Shown here one piece after another: positions 1-11,200 of a stretch of 58,935 nucleotides of DNA (position 1 is its first letter; every line of letters starts with the position of its first letter). Under the pieces are notes generated by a model. That model was not told the origin of the DNA, did no database searches, and saw nothing but the letters and a program-made list of their open reading frames with translations. The stretch spans positions 1 through 58,935 of the forward strand of contig JAFTJD010000040.1 of NCBI GenBank assembly GCA_017456585.1, written 5' to 3'. A program made the position numbers and the translations under genes. Source of the DNA: Lachnospiraceae bacterium. GTDB lineage: Bacteria > Bacillota > Clostridia > Lachnospirales > Lachnospiraceae.

Positions 1-24
1 AACTGTCTTTAGTAAAAACTTTAT

Positions 25-262
25 ATGCCATCGAGATGAGACACTAAAATTATCGAAGCCGTTGCTGAGATAATTTGTAACTGTTCAGAGCCAAGCATGC
101 CCAAAGCGAAAAGTGTGTAAATGCTTGCATTAGAGCACACTTTTTTCTTTGGGCATATTTGGCGGATACGCCAATCTCAAAAAAACATAGTTTTTTTGAG
201 ATTGGCTATGAACAGTTATAATGTTTTATGAGGCTCATCGAAATGATTGGCATATCGTTTTT
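25..262. repeat. Large imperfect palindromic intergenic element
   Basis: This gene-free stretch before typA folds as nested inverted repeats. Positions 171-185 and 191-205 form a perfect 15-bp stem with a 5-base loop. Positions 97-117 pair with 136-155, and AACTGTTC (79-86) pairs with GAACAGTT (210-217). The outer flanks around 28-50 and 225-250 also match imperfectly in opposite orientation. It lies downstream of typA, so one hairpin could end that transcript, but the overall size suggests a mobile palindromic (MITE-like) element. No open reading frame is visible. Confidence 0.5.
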
Positions 263-332
263 AATAAATACATTTACCCGAGTTTGTTTATATAGATTGG
301 TATAGCGTGCTTAAAATCGTGACACGTTAACT

Positions 333-2168
333 TTACCCCTGCGCTTTCATAGCGGCACGCTTACGCATTGTAGGATCAAGAATCTTCTTTCTGATACGAA
401 GTGTTTTAGGTGTAACTTCGAGAAGCTCATCTGTGTCGATGAATTCAAGGCACTGCTCAAGGCTTAAGATTCTTGGAGCTGTAAGCTTAAGTGCGTCATC
501 TGAACCTGAAGCACGGGTGTTGGTAAGCTGCTTACGCTTACATACGTTAACTTCGATGTCGTCAGTCTTAGCGTTCTGTCCGATTACCATTCCGGCATAT
601 ACTCTTTCACCGGCACCGATGAAGAGTGTTCCACGCTCCTGCGCATTGAAAAGACCATAGGTGATGGATTCGCCACTTTCGAAAGCAATAAGTGAACCCT
701 GCTTGCGGTACTGGATGTCGCCCTTGTAAGGACCGTATCCGTCGAAGATAGAGTTCATTATACCGTTACCCTTGGTATCAGTCATGAATTCACCACGATA
801 TCCGATGAGCCCTCTTGAAGGAATAGAGAATTCAAGTCTTGTATATCCGCTTCCTGATGTGGTTATATTCTTAAGCTCGCCCTTACGCTGGCTTAATTTC
901 TCGATAATGGTACCTGAGAATTCGTCCGGTACATCTATATAAGTAAGCTCCATCGGCTCTAACTTATGTCCCTGCTCATCTTCCTTATATAATACCTCTG
1001 CCTTGCTTACTGCAAACTCATATCCTTCACGGCGCATGTTCTCGATAAGAACCGAAAGGTGAAGCTCACCACGACCGGATACCTTGAAGCTCTCGGTTGA
1101 GTCTGTTTCTTCAACTCTTAAGCTGACATCAGTATTAAGCTCTCTGAAGAGACGGTCACGAAGATGTCTTGATGTTACGAATTTACCTTCCTGTCCGGCA
1201 AATGGACTATCATTTACGATGAAATGCATTGCGATAGTCGGCTCGGATATCTTCTGGAACGGAATCGGCTGTGGATTGGTAAGAGAGCAGATGGTATCTC
1301 CGATATGGATGTCTGCGATACCTGAGATGGCAACGATGGCACCGATGTCCGCCTTGTTTACCTCTATCTTGTTTAATCCGTTAAATTCATATAATTTGCT
1401 AATCTTTACTTTCTTTTGTTTGTCAGGCTCGTAAGCATTTACAACGAGAACCTCCTGATTAACACTTATGCTTCCGTTATCAACCTTACCGATACCGATT
1501 CTTCCTACATACTCGTTGTAATCAATAGTACTTATAAGAACCTGTGTCTCGGCTTCCGGGTCTCCTGTAGGAGCAGGGATGTGATTGATAATAGCTTCAA
1601 AGAGAGGCTTCATATTAACCGGATCATCATCAAGGTCTGCCATTGCATAACCTGACTTGGCTGATGCGAAGATGAACGGACAGTCAAGCTGTTCCTCTGA
1701 AGCGTCAAGCTCAAGAAGAAGCTCAAGGACTTCATCAATAACTTCTGTAGGACGTGCTTCCGGACGGTCAATCTTGTTGATACATACGATTACAGGAAGG
1801 TCAAGCTCCAATGCCTTCTTAAGTACGAATTTAGTCTGGGGCATAGCTCCTTCAAAAGCATCTACTACAAGGATTACTCCGTTAACCATCTTGAGTACTC
1901 GCTCAACCTCACCACCGAAATCGGCATGTCCGGGAGTGTCAATGATGTTAATCTTTATGTCGTTATAGTATACGGCAGTATTTTTGGCAAGGATGGTTAT
2001 GCCACGCTCACGCTCAATGTCATTGGAATCCATGACACGCTCGGCAACCTCCTGATTCTGGCGGAAAACACCACTTTGTTTCAAAAGCTCGTCAACCATA
2101 GTAGTTTTACCATGGTCAACGTGTGCGATAATAGCGATATTTCTAATATCTTCACGAGTTGTTTTCAT
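333..2168 (-). CDS. typA: Translational GTPase TypA/BipA
   Basis: A 611-residue ribosome-associated GTPase of the EF-G/LepA superfamily, tied to stress adaptation and 50S assembly in other bacteria. Visible motifs are the G1 loop AHVDHGKTT near residue 15, the switch/G2 region RERGITI, G3 DTPGHADF and G4 NKIDRP, followed by the second beta-barrel domain, an EF-G domain III/V-like section, and the TypA-specific C-terminal part ([11 protein letters not shown], near residue 440). Length matches the family. The start is supported by GGAGAG eight bases upstream on the minus strand. It is monocistronic here, transcribed away from the chemoreceptor gene. Nothing is missing from the motifs; the call is secure. 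Confidence 0.97.
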   Translation of the reverse strand: MKTTREDIRNIAIIAHVDHGKTTMVDELLKQSGVFRQNQEVAERVMDSNDIERERGITILAKNTAVYYNDIKINIIDTPGHADFGGEVERVLKMVNGVILVVDAFEGAMPQTKFVLKKALELDLPVIVCINKIDRPEARPTEVIDEVLELLLELDASEEQLDCPFIFASAKSGYAMADLDDDPVNMKPLFEAIINHIPAPTGDPEAETQVLISTIDYNEYVGRIGIGKVDNGSISVNQEVLVVNAYEPDKQKKVKISKLYEFNGLNKIEVNKADIGAIVAISGIADIHIGDTICSLTNPQPIPFQKISEPTIAMHFIVNDSPFAGQEGKFVTSRHLRDRLFRELNTDVSLRVEETDSTESFKVSGRGELHLSVLIENMRREGYEFAVSKAEVLYKEDEQGHKLEPMELTYIDVPDEFSGTIIEKLSQRKGELKNITTSGSGYTRLEFSIPSRGLIGYRGEFMTDTKGNGIMNSIFDGYGPYKGDIQYRKQGSLIAFESGESITYGLFNAQERGTLFIGAGERVYAGMVIGQNAKTDDIEVNVCKRKQLTNTRASGSDDALKLTAPRILSLEQCLEFIDTDELLEVTPKTLRIRKKILDPTMRKRAAMKAQG

Positions 2169-2215
2169 AGTATACTCTCCAATCTAAAAAAGGCTATATA
2201 TTAATGCCAAACTGT

Positions 2216-2243
2216 ATTTTAACACATTTTACTTATATTGCAA
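2216..2243 (-). promoter_or_regulatory. Putative sigma-A promoter of typA
   Basis: On the minus strand, TTGCAA (2238-2243) and TAAAAT (2216-2221) are separated by 16 bases, about 48 bases before the typA start codon. This is a reasonable vegetative promoter by sequence alone. Confidence 0.5.
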
Positions 2244-2306
2244 GGAAAAATTGGGGATGAATTGAAGCTAATTAATATTTTGTCACAATAAAAAGTGTGA
2301 AAATTA

Positions 2307-2335
2307 TTGATTTATTAATAAAAATGTGCTAAAAT
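2307..2335 (+). promoter_or_regulatory. Putative promoter of the chemoreceptor gene
   Basis: TTGATT (2307-2312), a 17-base spacer and TAAAAT (2330-2335) lie 50 bases before the start at 2385. The layout is sigma-A-like rather than the flagellar sigma-28 pattern often seen for chemoreceptors. Confidence 0.45.
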
Positions 2336-2384
2336 ATAATACAAATAAAGGATATTGTGTAATTATGGAAAAGGAGTGATAACT

Positions 2385-4124
2385 ATGAATGAAAACGTAA
2401 GGACAAAGAAAGGGCTAAGCTTGGGATTCAAATTGGTCACCATGATGGTGATACCGATGGCGGTAATTGTAATATTTGCCGGACTTTCACTTAAGGCCGC
2501 TGTAACAGATACGGCAGATAGGCTTGTTAGTCATGAGCTTAATTTGGCAGTATTTGCTTTAGAAGCAGAGATGGATGCACTGGATGAGGGTGACTACAAG
2601 TACGAGAATGGTGTGCTATATAAGGGTGATTATAATGTTTCGGAGCATTTGGATATCCTTGACAAATTTAAGGAAAGATGTGATGTGGACGTTACTATTT
2701 TCATGGGAGGAACCCGAGTTGCAACCAGTTTGGTAGATGAGTCGGGAAAGAGAATGGTAGGAACCGATGCAGATCCTAAGATTACGGAAGCAGTTTATGG
2801 ACGCGGTGAGACATATAGAACAGATGGTGTAGTTATACACGGCGATGAATTTTTTGTATATTATGAACCGTTAAGACAGCCATCCACAGGCGAGATTGTC
2901 GGTATGTATTTCGCAGGCTTGGATAATAGTGATGTAAATGAGATATATGCTGGTATACTTAAGACCAACATGATTTTCCTTATCGCAATTATGGTAGGCG
3001 CGACAGCTATGGGAATCGTATTTGCTGTAGTTCTTCTTAAGGCTATCAAGGCGGTTATCATGAATCTTGACCGTATTGCAGACGGTGATATGGCGACTAA
3101 GGTTGGAGATAAGCTCTCATCAAGAAGTGATGAGATTGGTAATATCGCAAGAACCGTAAGAGAATTGATTAAGAAGATTTCTCAGACTATAAGAAATGTC
3201 CTCGGAACATCTAAGGATCTTGATGAATGTTCAGGAACATTCTATACTTCATTTGCTGCTATTCATGAGACAATCGGGGGAATTGACATAGCGGTTAATG
3301 ATATAGCTAAGGGAGCATCTTCACAGGCAGGAGAGACACAGAAGGTTAACGAAGATATGGTAGATATGGGTGGTGCTATTGATAGTACAGCTAATAACAT
3401 AGTTGCACTTAAGGATAGTACACAGCATATGAATGATATCAACGAAGCTGTGGGTATCACACTTGCTAATCTTGTTAAGATTACAGAGGATACACAGAAG
3501 TCTATAGAAGAGATTAAGACACAGACTGATATTACTAACCAGTCAGCAGCTAAGATTAGAGAAGCAACAGCACTTATAGCTGATATATCAAGTCAGACCA
3601 ACCTTCTTTCTCTTAATGCAAGTATAGAGGCAGCAAGAGCAGGTGAGCATGGTAGAGGTTTCGCGGTAGTTGCAGAAGAAATCAGACAGCTTGCAGATCA
3701 GTCAAGTGAGGCTACCGAAAGAATAGGTGCTATAGTAGATAATCTTATTTCTAATTCAAATGAAAGTGTTGAAACTATGGATAAGGTTATGCAGGTTATT
3801 GGTGAGCAGGGTGCTAAGCTCAATGAGACAAGAGAAAGCTTTGATAAGCTTAATGAAGAGATTGCACAGGTTGGAGGAGCTGTTGATAATATTTCTTCAG
3901 AGGTTGATAATCTTAATGAACTTAAGCTTTCTGTATTGTCAGGAGTTGAGAGCTTGGCAGCTATTTCGGAAGAGTATGCGGCAAGTACACAGGAGACGTC
4001 AGCATCTATGTTACAGCTTCGTCAGTATGTCGACAACTGTATGGGTATGACAGAACAGATGAGAGACATGTCTGCAGAGCTCGTAGAAGTAACTAAGTTC
4101 TTCAAGCTTGAAGAGCATAAGTAG
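2385..4124 (+). CDS. Methyl-accepting chemotaxis protein
   Basis: A transmembrane chemoreceptor of 579 residues that should signal to CheA/CheW. It has an N-terminal membrane helix (about residues 15-38), an extracytoplasmic Cache-type sensor ending in the [16 protein letters not shown] region, a second helix (about residues 195-220), a HAMP linker ([18 protein letters not shown]) and a long coiled coil. The coil contains the conserved signalling hairpin [20 protein letters not shown] around residue 400. The ATG at 2385 is chosen over an upstream TTG because AAAGGAG precedes it at correct spacing. It stands alone with its own promoter and a terminator behind it. The ligand cannot be read from the sequence. 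No other chemotaxis genes are in the window. Confidence 0.93.
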   Translation: MNENVRTKKGLSLGFKLVTMMVIPMAVIVIFAGLSLKAAVTDTADRLVSHELNLAVFALEAEMDALDEGDYKYENGVLYKGDYNVSEHLDILDKFKERCDVDVTIFMGGTRVATSLVDESGKRMVGTDADPKITEAVYGRGETYRTDGVVIHGDEFFVYYEPLRQPSTGEIVGMYFAGLDNSDVNEIYAGILKTNMIFLIAIMVGATAMGIVFAVVLLKAIKAVIMNLDRIADGDMATKVGDKLSSRSDEIGNIARTVRELIKKISQTIRNVLGTSKDLDECSGTFYTSFAAIHETIGGIDIAVNDIAKGASSQAGETQKVNEDMVDMGGAIDSTANNIVALKDSTQHMNDINEAVGITLANLVKITEDTQKSIEEIKTQTDITNQSAAKIREATALIADISSQTNLLSLNASIEAARAGEHGRGFAVVAEEIRQLADQSSEATERIGAIVDNLISNSNESVETMDKVMQVIGEQGAKLNETRESFDKLNEEIAQVGGAVDNISSEVDNLNELKLSVLSGVESLAAISEEYAASTQETSASMLQLRQYVDNCMGMTEQMRDMSAELVEVTKFFKLEEHK

Positions 4125-4156
4125 AATTACAAAGCAGATAACATAATTATATAAAC

Positions 4157-4203
4157 AAGAGAGGGCCGATTATGAGTTACACTCCTATAATAGGTCCTCT
4201 CTT
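4157..4203. terminator. Bidirectional terminator between convergent genes
   Basis: An 11-bp stem (4157-4167 with 4193-4203, including one G-T pair) lies between the chemoreceptor and the convergent minus-strand gene. T-rich sequence follows on the plus side. Confidence 0.6.
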
Positions 4204-4206
4204 ATT

Positions 4207-4689
4207 TTATGATATTTTTGCCTTGCTAAGTGCATGCCTGATGGCTTCCAAAAGCACCATGGAAGTATATTTGTTTTCTTCGGAATAAGTGATTCCGTCT
4301 AAAGACTGCGCCTCAATAATCTGCGCCGCAAGTTCGTTCATCGTAGGGGTAAAGAGCGGAAACATAGTTGTGATGGTTGCATCGTCATTATGTATAAGGC
4401 TGATGGAATTAATGTTATGTTTATCTACTATGACCTCAACGCCAATGACCTGATTATGCAGCACAACAGAGCTTTGATATACACCTGCGATATAGATGGG
4501 GTCTTCGGCTTCTGCAAGATTGGTAAAGCTTTCTACGCTTGAACCATTTTTGGATGAAGAGTCATTATCACGTCCTTTTAAGAACATGAAGATAAGTAAC
4601 GTTATAAGGCAAATACCAAGAACCGCAAAGATGGCGGTATATATTACCTCTCTCATTTTGAAAACTACTATTTTTGTTTTGGCACTCAT
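4207..4689 (-). CDS. Membrane-anchored FMN_bind-like domain protein
   Basis: A 160-residue protein with one membrane helix (about residues 14-35), a Ser/Asn-rich linker, and a C-terminal domain resembling FMN_bind (Rnf/Nqr G-subunit type): GVY start, a VEVIVDKHNINSI strand-turn-strand, and a LLEAIRHAL helix. In classical members a threonine in an SGAT motif carries the flavin. Here the matching stretch reads YSEENKYTSMVLLEA, so the motif is degenerate and covalent flavin is doubtful. The start MSAKTK is chosen because GGAGGG precedes it; an upstream in-frame ATG at 4761 lacks a ribosome site. It is a monocistronic gene divergent from addB. The family call is by pattern and of moderate certainty. 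Confidence 0.55.
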   Translation of the reverse strand: MSAKTKIVVFKMREVIYTAIFAVLGICLITLLIFMFLKGRDNDSSSKNGSSVESFTNLAEAEDPIYIAGVYQSSVVLHNQVIGVEVIVDKHNINSISLIHNDDATITTMFPLFTPTMNELAAQIIEAQSLDGITYSEENKYTSMVLLEAIRHALSKAKIS

Positions 4690-4834
4690 ATACAATCCCT
4701 CCATATCTTTAGAACAATGTATGAGGCTTGGAACTAAAATATACCTTTCTACTATTAACAAATTGATGGATTTATTATATACTTAAAAAGGAAATTTAAC
4801 GCTCTTTGAATAGGGCTATAGCATAGGAGGAAGT

Positions 4835-7800
4835 ATGGCGTTACAACTTATATTAGGTGGCTCGGGATATGGCAAATCTACATTTTTATATGAAGAAATA
4901 ATAAGAAAATCTACTGCCTCGCAGGATACTTCTTTTTATGTTATTGTACCGGAGCAGTATACGATGCAGACGGAGAAGGATATAATAATGCACCATCCCG
5001 GTAAGGGAATTATGAATATAGACGTACTTAGTTTCAGAAGACTTGCATATAGGGTTATGGAAGAAACAGGTGCGAAGCAGCTTCCTTTGCTTGATGATAT
5101 AGGTAAGAAGCTTGTGCTTGGGAAGATTGTGGAACAACAGAAGAATAATCTTATACTTTATAAGAATAAAGTAAAAATGCCGGGATTTGTGGAAGAGATT
5201 AAGTCTGTTATAGCAGAACTTTATCAATACGGGATAGGTGAGGAAGAACTTAAGAAGATGCAGGAGGCTGCGAAGAATAAATCTATGCTTAGTGCAAAGC
5301 TTAAGGATATTTCGCTTATTAGAAATGCTTTTCAGAAATATATAGAAGAGAAGTATATTACTTCGGAGGAGCTTCTGGAGGTTCTGTGCAGGGAGATTCC
5401 GAAAGCGGCAGGGCTTAAGAACTGTAGTATTTTCCTTGATGGTTTTACAGGTTTTACACCTATCCAGTATAAGGTTATACAGGAGTTACTGCTTCATTGT
5501 AAAGATGTGACGGTTACAGTTTGTGCAGATGCGGTCGGTGATATTTATACAGGTGAACTTAAAGAGACATTATTCGGACTTAGTAAGACTACTGCGACCA
5601 AGCTTAGAAATCAGGCACAAAGTCTTGGTATAGAACAGTATAAGGATGTTTTGCTTGAGGATGAGGCAAAGTCAAGGTTTAAGGATAACAGGGAATTGTT
5701 TTTCCTGGAGAGACATCTTTTTAGAGGGGACAAGTCTGTCTACGATGCCGATATGGAATCGGTACACATAAATGAATATAGGGATATAGTGAGTGAAGCC
5801 AGAGCAGTGGCGGCTAAGATTTTGTCGCTAGTAAGGGATGATGGTCTTCGATATCAGGATATAGCGGTTGTGACAGGTAATGTGGAAGGGTATTCTGAAG
5901 AACTGCTTGAGGCTTTCGGGGAATGTAATATTCCGTGCTTCGTTGATTCTAAGACGAAGCTTATGAGTAATCCGTTTGTACTCCTTATAAGAAGTCTTTT
6001 GGAGGTTGCAAGAACAGATTATTCCTATGAGAGTGTGTTTGCACTTCTTAGAACAGGTATGATTACGATGGACAAGGCTGACATTGATTATCTGGCAGAT
6101 TATTGTGCGACACTGGGAATCAGAGGTCTTAAGAGATATCAGGCTACATGGAGCCGTTCACATATCAAAGGGAAGGCGGTTGATTTTGAACATCTTAACT
6201 CTTTAAGGGAAGAGTTAATCACACCTCTTTCGGCTATGACAGAGGTGCTTTCTGATAAAACAAAGACTGTCAGGGAGAAGATGACCGCACTTTATGAGAT
6301 TATTTGCAGTGATAATTATAAATGTGAGGATAAGCTCAACGAATATAAGAAGAAGTTCGAGGATGCGGGAGAGCTTGCGCTTTCAAAGGAGTTCGCACAG
6401 TGTTATAAGCTGGTCATGGGGCTTTTTGATAAAATAGTGGATTTGCTCGGGGAAGAGTGCATGCCGCTTGAGGAGCTCATCGCTGTTATGGAGGCAGGTC
6501 TTTATGAACTCAAGGTGGGAATAATTCCACCATCGGTCGACAGGGTTCTTATCGGCGATATAGAAAGAAGCCGTCTTAGTGCCATAAAACATTTGTTTTT
6601 TGTGGGTGTTAATGATGGTATTGTTCCGAAGAACGGAAAGAATACCGGAATTATTTCAGAGGCGGAGCGTAATTTCCTTTCGGATGCGGATTTTAGTCTT
6701 GCACCGACAGCAAGACAGAATCTGTATATACAAAGATATTATTTGTACCTTTCGTTGACGAAGCCTGCGAGTGGAATTCACATAAGTTACAGTATAACCG
6801 ACAGTCAGGGTGGTGAGATGAAGCCGTCAATTCTGATTGGACAGCTCATGAGAATGTTTCCGCGTATACGGGTTAATAAGGATAACGTGTTTGGTGAGGC
6901 AGGTATCACAACTGCAGCAGGCAGCATTAATCTTTTTATAGAAGGACTTGAGAATGCTTATGATGCTTGGAATGAATCTGAGGACATTGATAAGCAGAGG
7001 TTATTCGAGGAACTTTATTCGTGGTATTTAAGAAGCGATGAGTGGAAGAGTAAGATTAAGGAGCTTTCGCTGGATGCTGCATTTTACGAGAATAAAGAAA
7101 GTAGTATAGCAAAAGAGGTTGCGGCAGCCTTGTATGGACCACAGCCTGTTAATAGTGTGACAAGAATTGAACAGTATGCACAGTGCGCTTATGCACATTT
7201 CCTTATGTATGGCTTAAGGCTTCGTGAAAAGGAAGAGTATGAGGTTACTGCAAGAGATATAGGTAATCTTTTTCATAGTACGATTGAGAACTATGGCAAG
7301 AAGCTTAAGGAGAACAAGTTAGAGTGGACGACGGTTGGTGAGGCAGAAAAAGAGAGGCTTGTAGATGAGGCTATAGCCGAGGTTACGGCAGATTACAAGG
7401 CATCTGTGCTTGCGAGCAATGCCCGTAGCGCTTATATAACAAACAGACTAAAAAGAATTACCATGCGTACGGTCTGGGCGCTTACCGAGCAGTTAAAGAA
7501 AGGGGATTTTTTGCCCCGATATAATGAGGTGGCTTTTTCTGAATTAGAGGGACTTAAGGCACTTACGATAGACCTTGGGGACGGACGTTCAATGAGGCTT
7601 AAGGGAAGAATAGACAGACTTGATGTGTGCGAGGACAAGGAGAAGCGTTATCTTAAAGTCATAGATTACAAGTCCGGTAAGAAGCAGTTTGATTTGTCAC
7701 ATGTGTATCATGGACTTGATTTGCAGTTAGTGCTTTATATGGAAGCGGTCCGCGAGTCAGAAGCCAATGCGCATCCTGATAAAGAGGTTATCGCAGCGGG

Positions 7801-8299
7801 AATGTTCTATTATAATATCTCAGACCCGGTTGTTGATGATGCGGAGGCGACGAAGAGTGACGAAGATGTTGAAAAGGATATTCTTGGTACACTTCGTATG
7901 AATGGACTTGTTAACATGGAGGGGGATACTATAAGGCGTTTTGACAGGGAATGCACCTCGGGCAAGTCGACGGTTATTCCTGTGGCATACAAAAAGGATG
8001 GAATGTTGGCAAGTGAATCGCAGACCATGACGGATAATCAGTATAATGACTTGTGCGGTTTTGTGAGGGAAAAAATAACAGATATGGGTATTAGTATGCT
8101 TGATGGAGACATTAAGAAAAGCCCATATGTAATGGATAATAAGACAGGTTGCGATTACTGTAAATATAAGGCAATTTGTGGTTATGATGAGACTATAAAG
8201 GGATATGAACCGAGACATTTTATGAAAATGAAACCGGATGAGGTATGGAAGAAAATGATGGAGGGAGGAACAGGCGATGGCGACGATAAAATGGAGTAA
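4835..8299 (+). CDS. addB: ATP-dependent helicase/deoxyribonuclease subunit B (AddB)
   Basis: A 1154-residue subunit of the AddAB double-strand-break resection nuclease, the Firmicutes counterpart of RecBCD. A Walker A motif (GGSGYGKST) sits at residues 8-16 and an inactivated helicase-like core follows. The C-terminal nuclease contains VIDYKSGKKQF. The four-cysteine iron-sulfur staple is visible as one Cys near residue 785 (YAQCAYAHF) and the C-terminal CDYCKYKAIC. AGGAGG precedes the ATG. The end overlaps the start of addA by 23 bases, so the two are translationally coupled. Length and motif order fit the family. Confidence 0.95.
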   Translation: MALQLILGGSGYGKSTFLYEEIIRKSTASQDTSFYVIVPEQYTMQTEKDIIMHHPGKGIMNIDVLSFRRLAYRVMEETGAKQLPLLDDIGKKLVLGKIVEQQKNNLILYKNKVKMPGFVEEIKSVIAELYQYGIGEEELKKMQEAAKNKSMLSAKLKDISLIRNAFQKYIEEKYITSEELLEVLCREIPKAAGLKNCSIFLDGFTGFTPIQYKVIQELLLHCKDVTVTVCADAVGDIYTGELKETLFGLSKTTATKLRNQAQSLGIEQYKDVLLEDEAKSRFKDNRELFFLERHLFRGDKSVYDADMESVHINEYRDIVSEARAVAAKILSLVRDDGLRYQDIAVVTGNVEGYSEELLEAFGECNIPCFVDSKTKLMSNPFVLLIRSLLEVARTDYSYESVFALLRTGMITMDKADIDYLADYCATLGIRGLKRYQATWSRSHIKGKAVDFEHLNSLREELITPLSAMTEVLSDKTKTVREKMTALYEIICSDNYKCEDKLNEYKKKFEDAGELALSKEFAQCYKLVMGLFDKIVDLLGEECMPLEELIAVMEAGLYELKVGIIPPSVDRVLIGDIERSRLSAIKHLFFVGVNDGIVPKNGKNTGIISEAERNFLSDADFSLAPTARQNLYIQRYYLYLSLTKPASGIHISYSITDSQGGEMKPSILIGQLMRMFPRIRVNKDNVFGEAGITTAAGSINLFIEGLENAYDAWNESEDIDKQRLFEELYSWYLRSDEWKSKIKELSLDAAFYENKESSIAKEVAAALYGPQPVNSVTRIEQYAQCAYAHFLMYGLRLREKEEYEVTARDIGNLFHSTIENYGKKLKENKLEWTTVGEAEKERLVDEAIAEVTADYKASVLASNARSAYITNRLKRITMRTVWALTEQLKKGDFLPRYNEVAFSELEGLKALTIDLGDGRSMRLKGRIDRLDVCEDKEKRYLKVIDYKSGKKQFDLSHVYHGLDLQLVLYMEAVRESEANAHPDKEVIAAGMFYYNISDPVVDDAEATKSDEDVEKDILGTLRMNGLVNMEGDTIRRFDRECTSGKSTVIPVAYKKDGMLASESQTMTDNQYNDLCGFVREKITDMGISMLDGDIKKSPYVMDNKTGCDYCKYKAICGYDETIKGYEPRHFMKMKPDEVWKKMMEGGTGDGDDKME

Positions 8300-11200
8300 T
8301 GAGCAGCAGAAGATTATTGACTTAAGAGATCGTACTTTGTTGGTTGCGGCGGCTGCCGGTTCCGGAAAAACAGCAGTACTTGTTGAACGTATTTTGGCAA
8401 GAATCAGTGACGAGGCTTCACCGGTTGATATTGATCATTTCCTGGTTGTAACTTTTACTAATGCGGCTGCGGCGCAGATGAGGGAAAGGATTGACAGGGC
8501 GATAGAAGAGAAGCTTCTTTCACTTGATGAGAAGAGTTCACTTTTTAAAAGATTAAAAAGACAACAGATGCTTCTTGGCAATGCCCAAATATCTACTATA
8601 CATCAGTTTTGTCTTAGCGTAATACGTAATAATTTTTCCAAGATAAATATTGATCCGGCATTCAGGCTTGGTGAAGAAGGTGAGTTTAAGCTTCTTAAGT
8701 CAGATGTTGCATCAGAGATTCTTGAGAGATGTTACGAAGAGGGTTCGGAAGCATTTTATGATTTTTCGGAGAGTATGTGTACCGGCAAAAATGATGACGG
8801 ACTTGAGGATATAATAATTAATCTTTTTGAAGCTGCAACCAGTCATCCGGACCCTGATGGTTGGATTGATAATATGGAGAAGCTCTATGAGATAGATACG
8901 GTCGAAGAGTTTAACGCACTTCCGGAGATTAAATATCTTATTGAATATAAAACAAATGTTATGGGAAGTGTGCTTGCAGCCTGGAACAGAGGCGTCGAAA
9001 CGATACTTTCCGATAAAGGGCTTGAACCTTATATGAAGACATATAATTCTGATAAGGTAATTATAGATGCACTTATGGAGGCGACCGATTATAGTGAGAC
9101 TGTGGATGCATGGCAAGCTAATAAGGATGGATTTGTAAGACTGGCGAGCGTGAAAGCGGGAACGGTTGACGAGGAGCTTCAGGCAGAGGTTAAGGAGTGC
9201 CGTAATATCGTAAAGAACGAGATAAGTAAGCTCATGGAAGGTAATTTTAATGTTCAGGCAACTGCGGCTATAAGACAGATTAAGGAGCTTAGGCGAAGAG
9301 CAAGAATGCTTTTTAAGCTTGTCAGGGAATTTAGGGAGCTGTATTCCCTAAAGAAAAGAGAGAAAAATCTTGTGGATTTCGATGACCTTGAGCATTTTAC
9401 ACTTGATATTCTTCTTGAAAAGGATGCTTCTGTTAAAGAAGGGGTGGAAGGCTTCAGAATGACAGCGGTTGCTGATGAGTACAGCGAATTTTTTGCAGAA
9501 ATAATGGTTGACGAGTATCAGGACAGCAACATGGTTCAGGAGGCAATTATTTATGCTGTGTCGGGTGAACGCTTTGGAAAACATAATGTGTTCATGGTAG
9601 GAGATGTTAAGCAGAGTATCTATAAGTTCCGTATGGCGAGACCGGATTTGTTCCTCGGGAAATATAACACTTTTTCAAGAAAAGACAGCGCGTCTAAAGT
9701 GTGTATAGAGCTTGCTGAGAATTATCGAAGCAGACGACAGGTACTTTCTGCGACTAATTCTATTTTTGAAAAAATAATGAATAAGAGGTTCGGTGGTATC
9801 GAGTATGATGATGTCAGTGCCTTGAAATGTGGTATGAAGTTCGAAGAGGGCGTACCTGAGAATGTTTATAAAGCTGAGATTCATCTTGCAGAGAGAGAGA
9901 TTGAAGATGAAGATAATCAGAAGGAAGATGGTGCGATACTTGAGGCAAAAATAATTGCCGGGCGTATCAAGGAGCTTGTTGCAGGTATGGATGGATTTAA
10001 GGTTTGGGACAAGGGTCATGGTGCGTACAGAAGCTGTAAATATGGGGATATCGTTATTCTTTTGAGAAGTTTTGCGGGACGGGCGGACACCTATGCAAAG
10101 GTACTTGCCGAAGAAGGAATTCCTGCATTTTCGCAATCGGGAAGCGGATATTTTGATGCATATGAAGTCAGAACAATCATCAATTTTTTAAGAATTCTTG
10201 ATAATGCTCTTGATGATATAGCTTTTACGGCGGTTATTCATTCACCTATAGGTAAAATCAGCTCGGAGGAGCTTGCACTTATAAGAATCAAACAGCCGGA
10301 TGTGAGTATCTGTGAGGCACTTAGGTTCTACATGGAGAACGGTGATAATGGGTTAATCAAGGAGAAGCTTGCCGTATTTTTTGATAAATACGAAAAGCTT
10401 AGGGAGATGGTAGCGTATATGCCGCTTCATAAGCTTATAAGGGCAGCTCTCAGGATAACCGGGTATGATGATTATTGTGCTGCCATGCCGGCGGGCAAAA
10501 AGCGAAGAATGAATCTTTATATGCTGGTAAGAAAAGCTGTGGAGTTTGAGGGTACCAGTTATAGAGGCTTATTTAACTTTATACGTTACCTTGATAAACT
10601 AAAGAAATACGATATTGATTTCGGAGAGGCTAACGTAACTGATGCGGGAGGCAACGGTGCGGTACGTATCATGACCATTCACAAAAGTAAGGGTCTTGAG
10701 TTCCCGGTGGTTTTTCTCGGAGGCATAGGCAAAAGATTTAATCAGCAGGATACTACTGATAAGGTTGTAATTCATGCGGATTATGGTATAGGTTTCGATA
10801 AGGTAGATGTCAAGCGACGTACGAGCGAGACTGTATTTAAGAGAAACATAATCAAAAATGTAATTAAAAAGGAGAATCTGGAAGAGGAATTGAGAGTTCT
10901 TTACGTTGCACTTACAAGAGCCATTGAGAAGCTTGTTCTTGTAGGAAGCTTTGAGAAACTCGGAAGTAAGCTTGATAAATGGCAAAGAAGTGAGGCGGAT
11001 TTCTCTACACTTATGTCTGCGTCAAGCTATGCAGACTGGATTTTGCCTTTTAGCAGTCGTGAGTTTGATATAAAGATTCATGCCGTGGCTGATGTTATCG
11101 AGGGCGAAGCGAAGAGACAGGTTACGGGTGATATAAAGAGAGAATTCCTTGCATTAAAGGATGCGGAAGCGGTAACTGATGAGGCAGCAAGAAAGCTTAT

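Noticed and set aside
7820..8218. Antisense 132-codon frame inside addB
   Set aside because: It is a shadow of the addB reading frame without a start signal or recognisable protein features.
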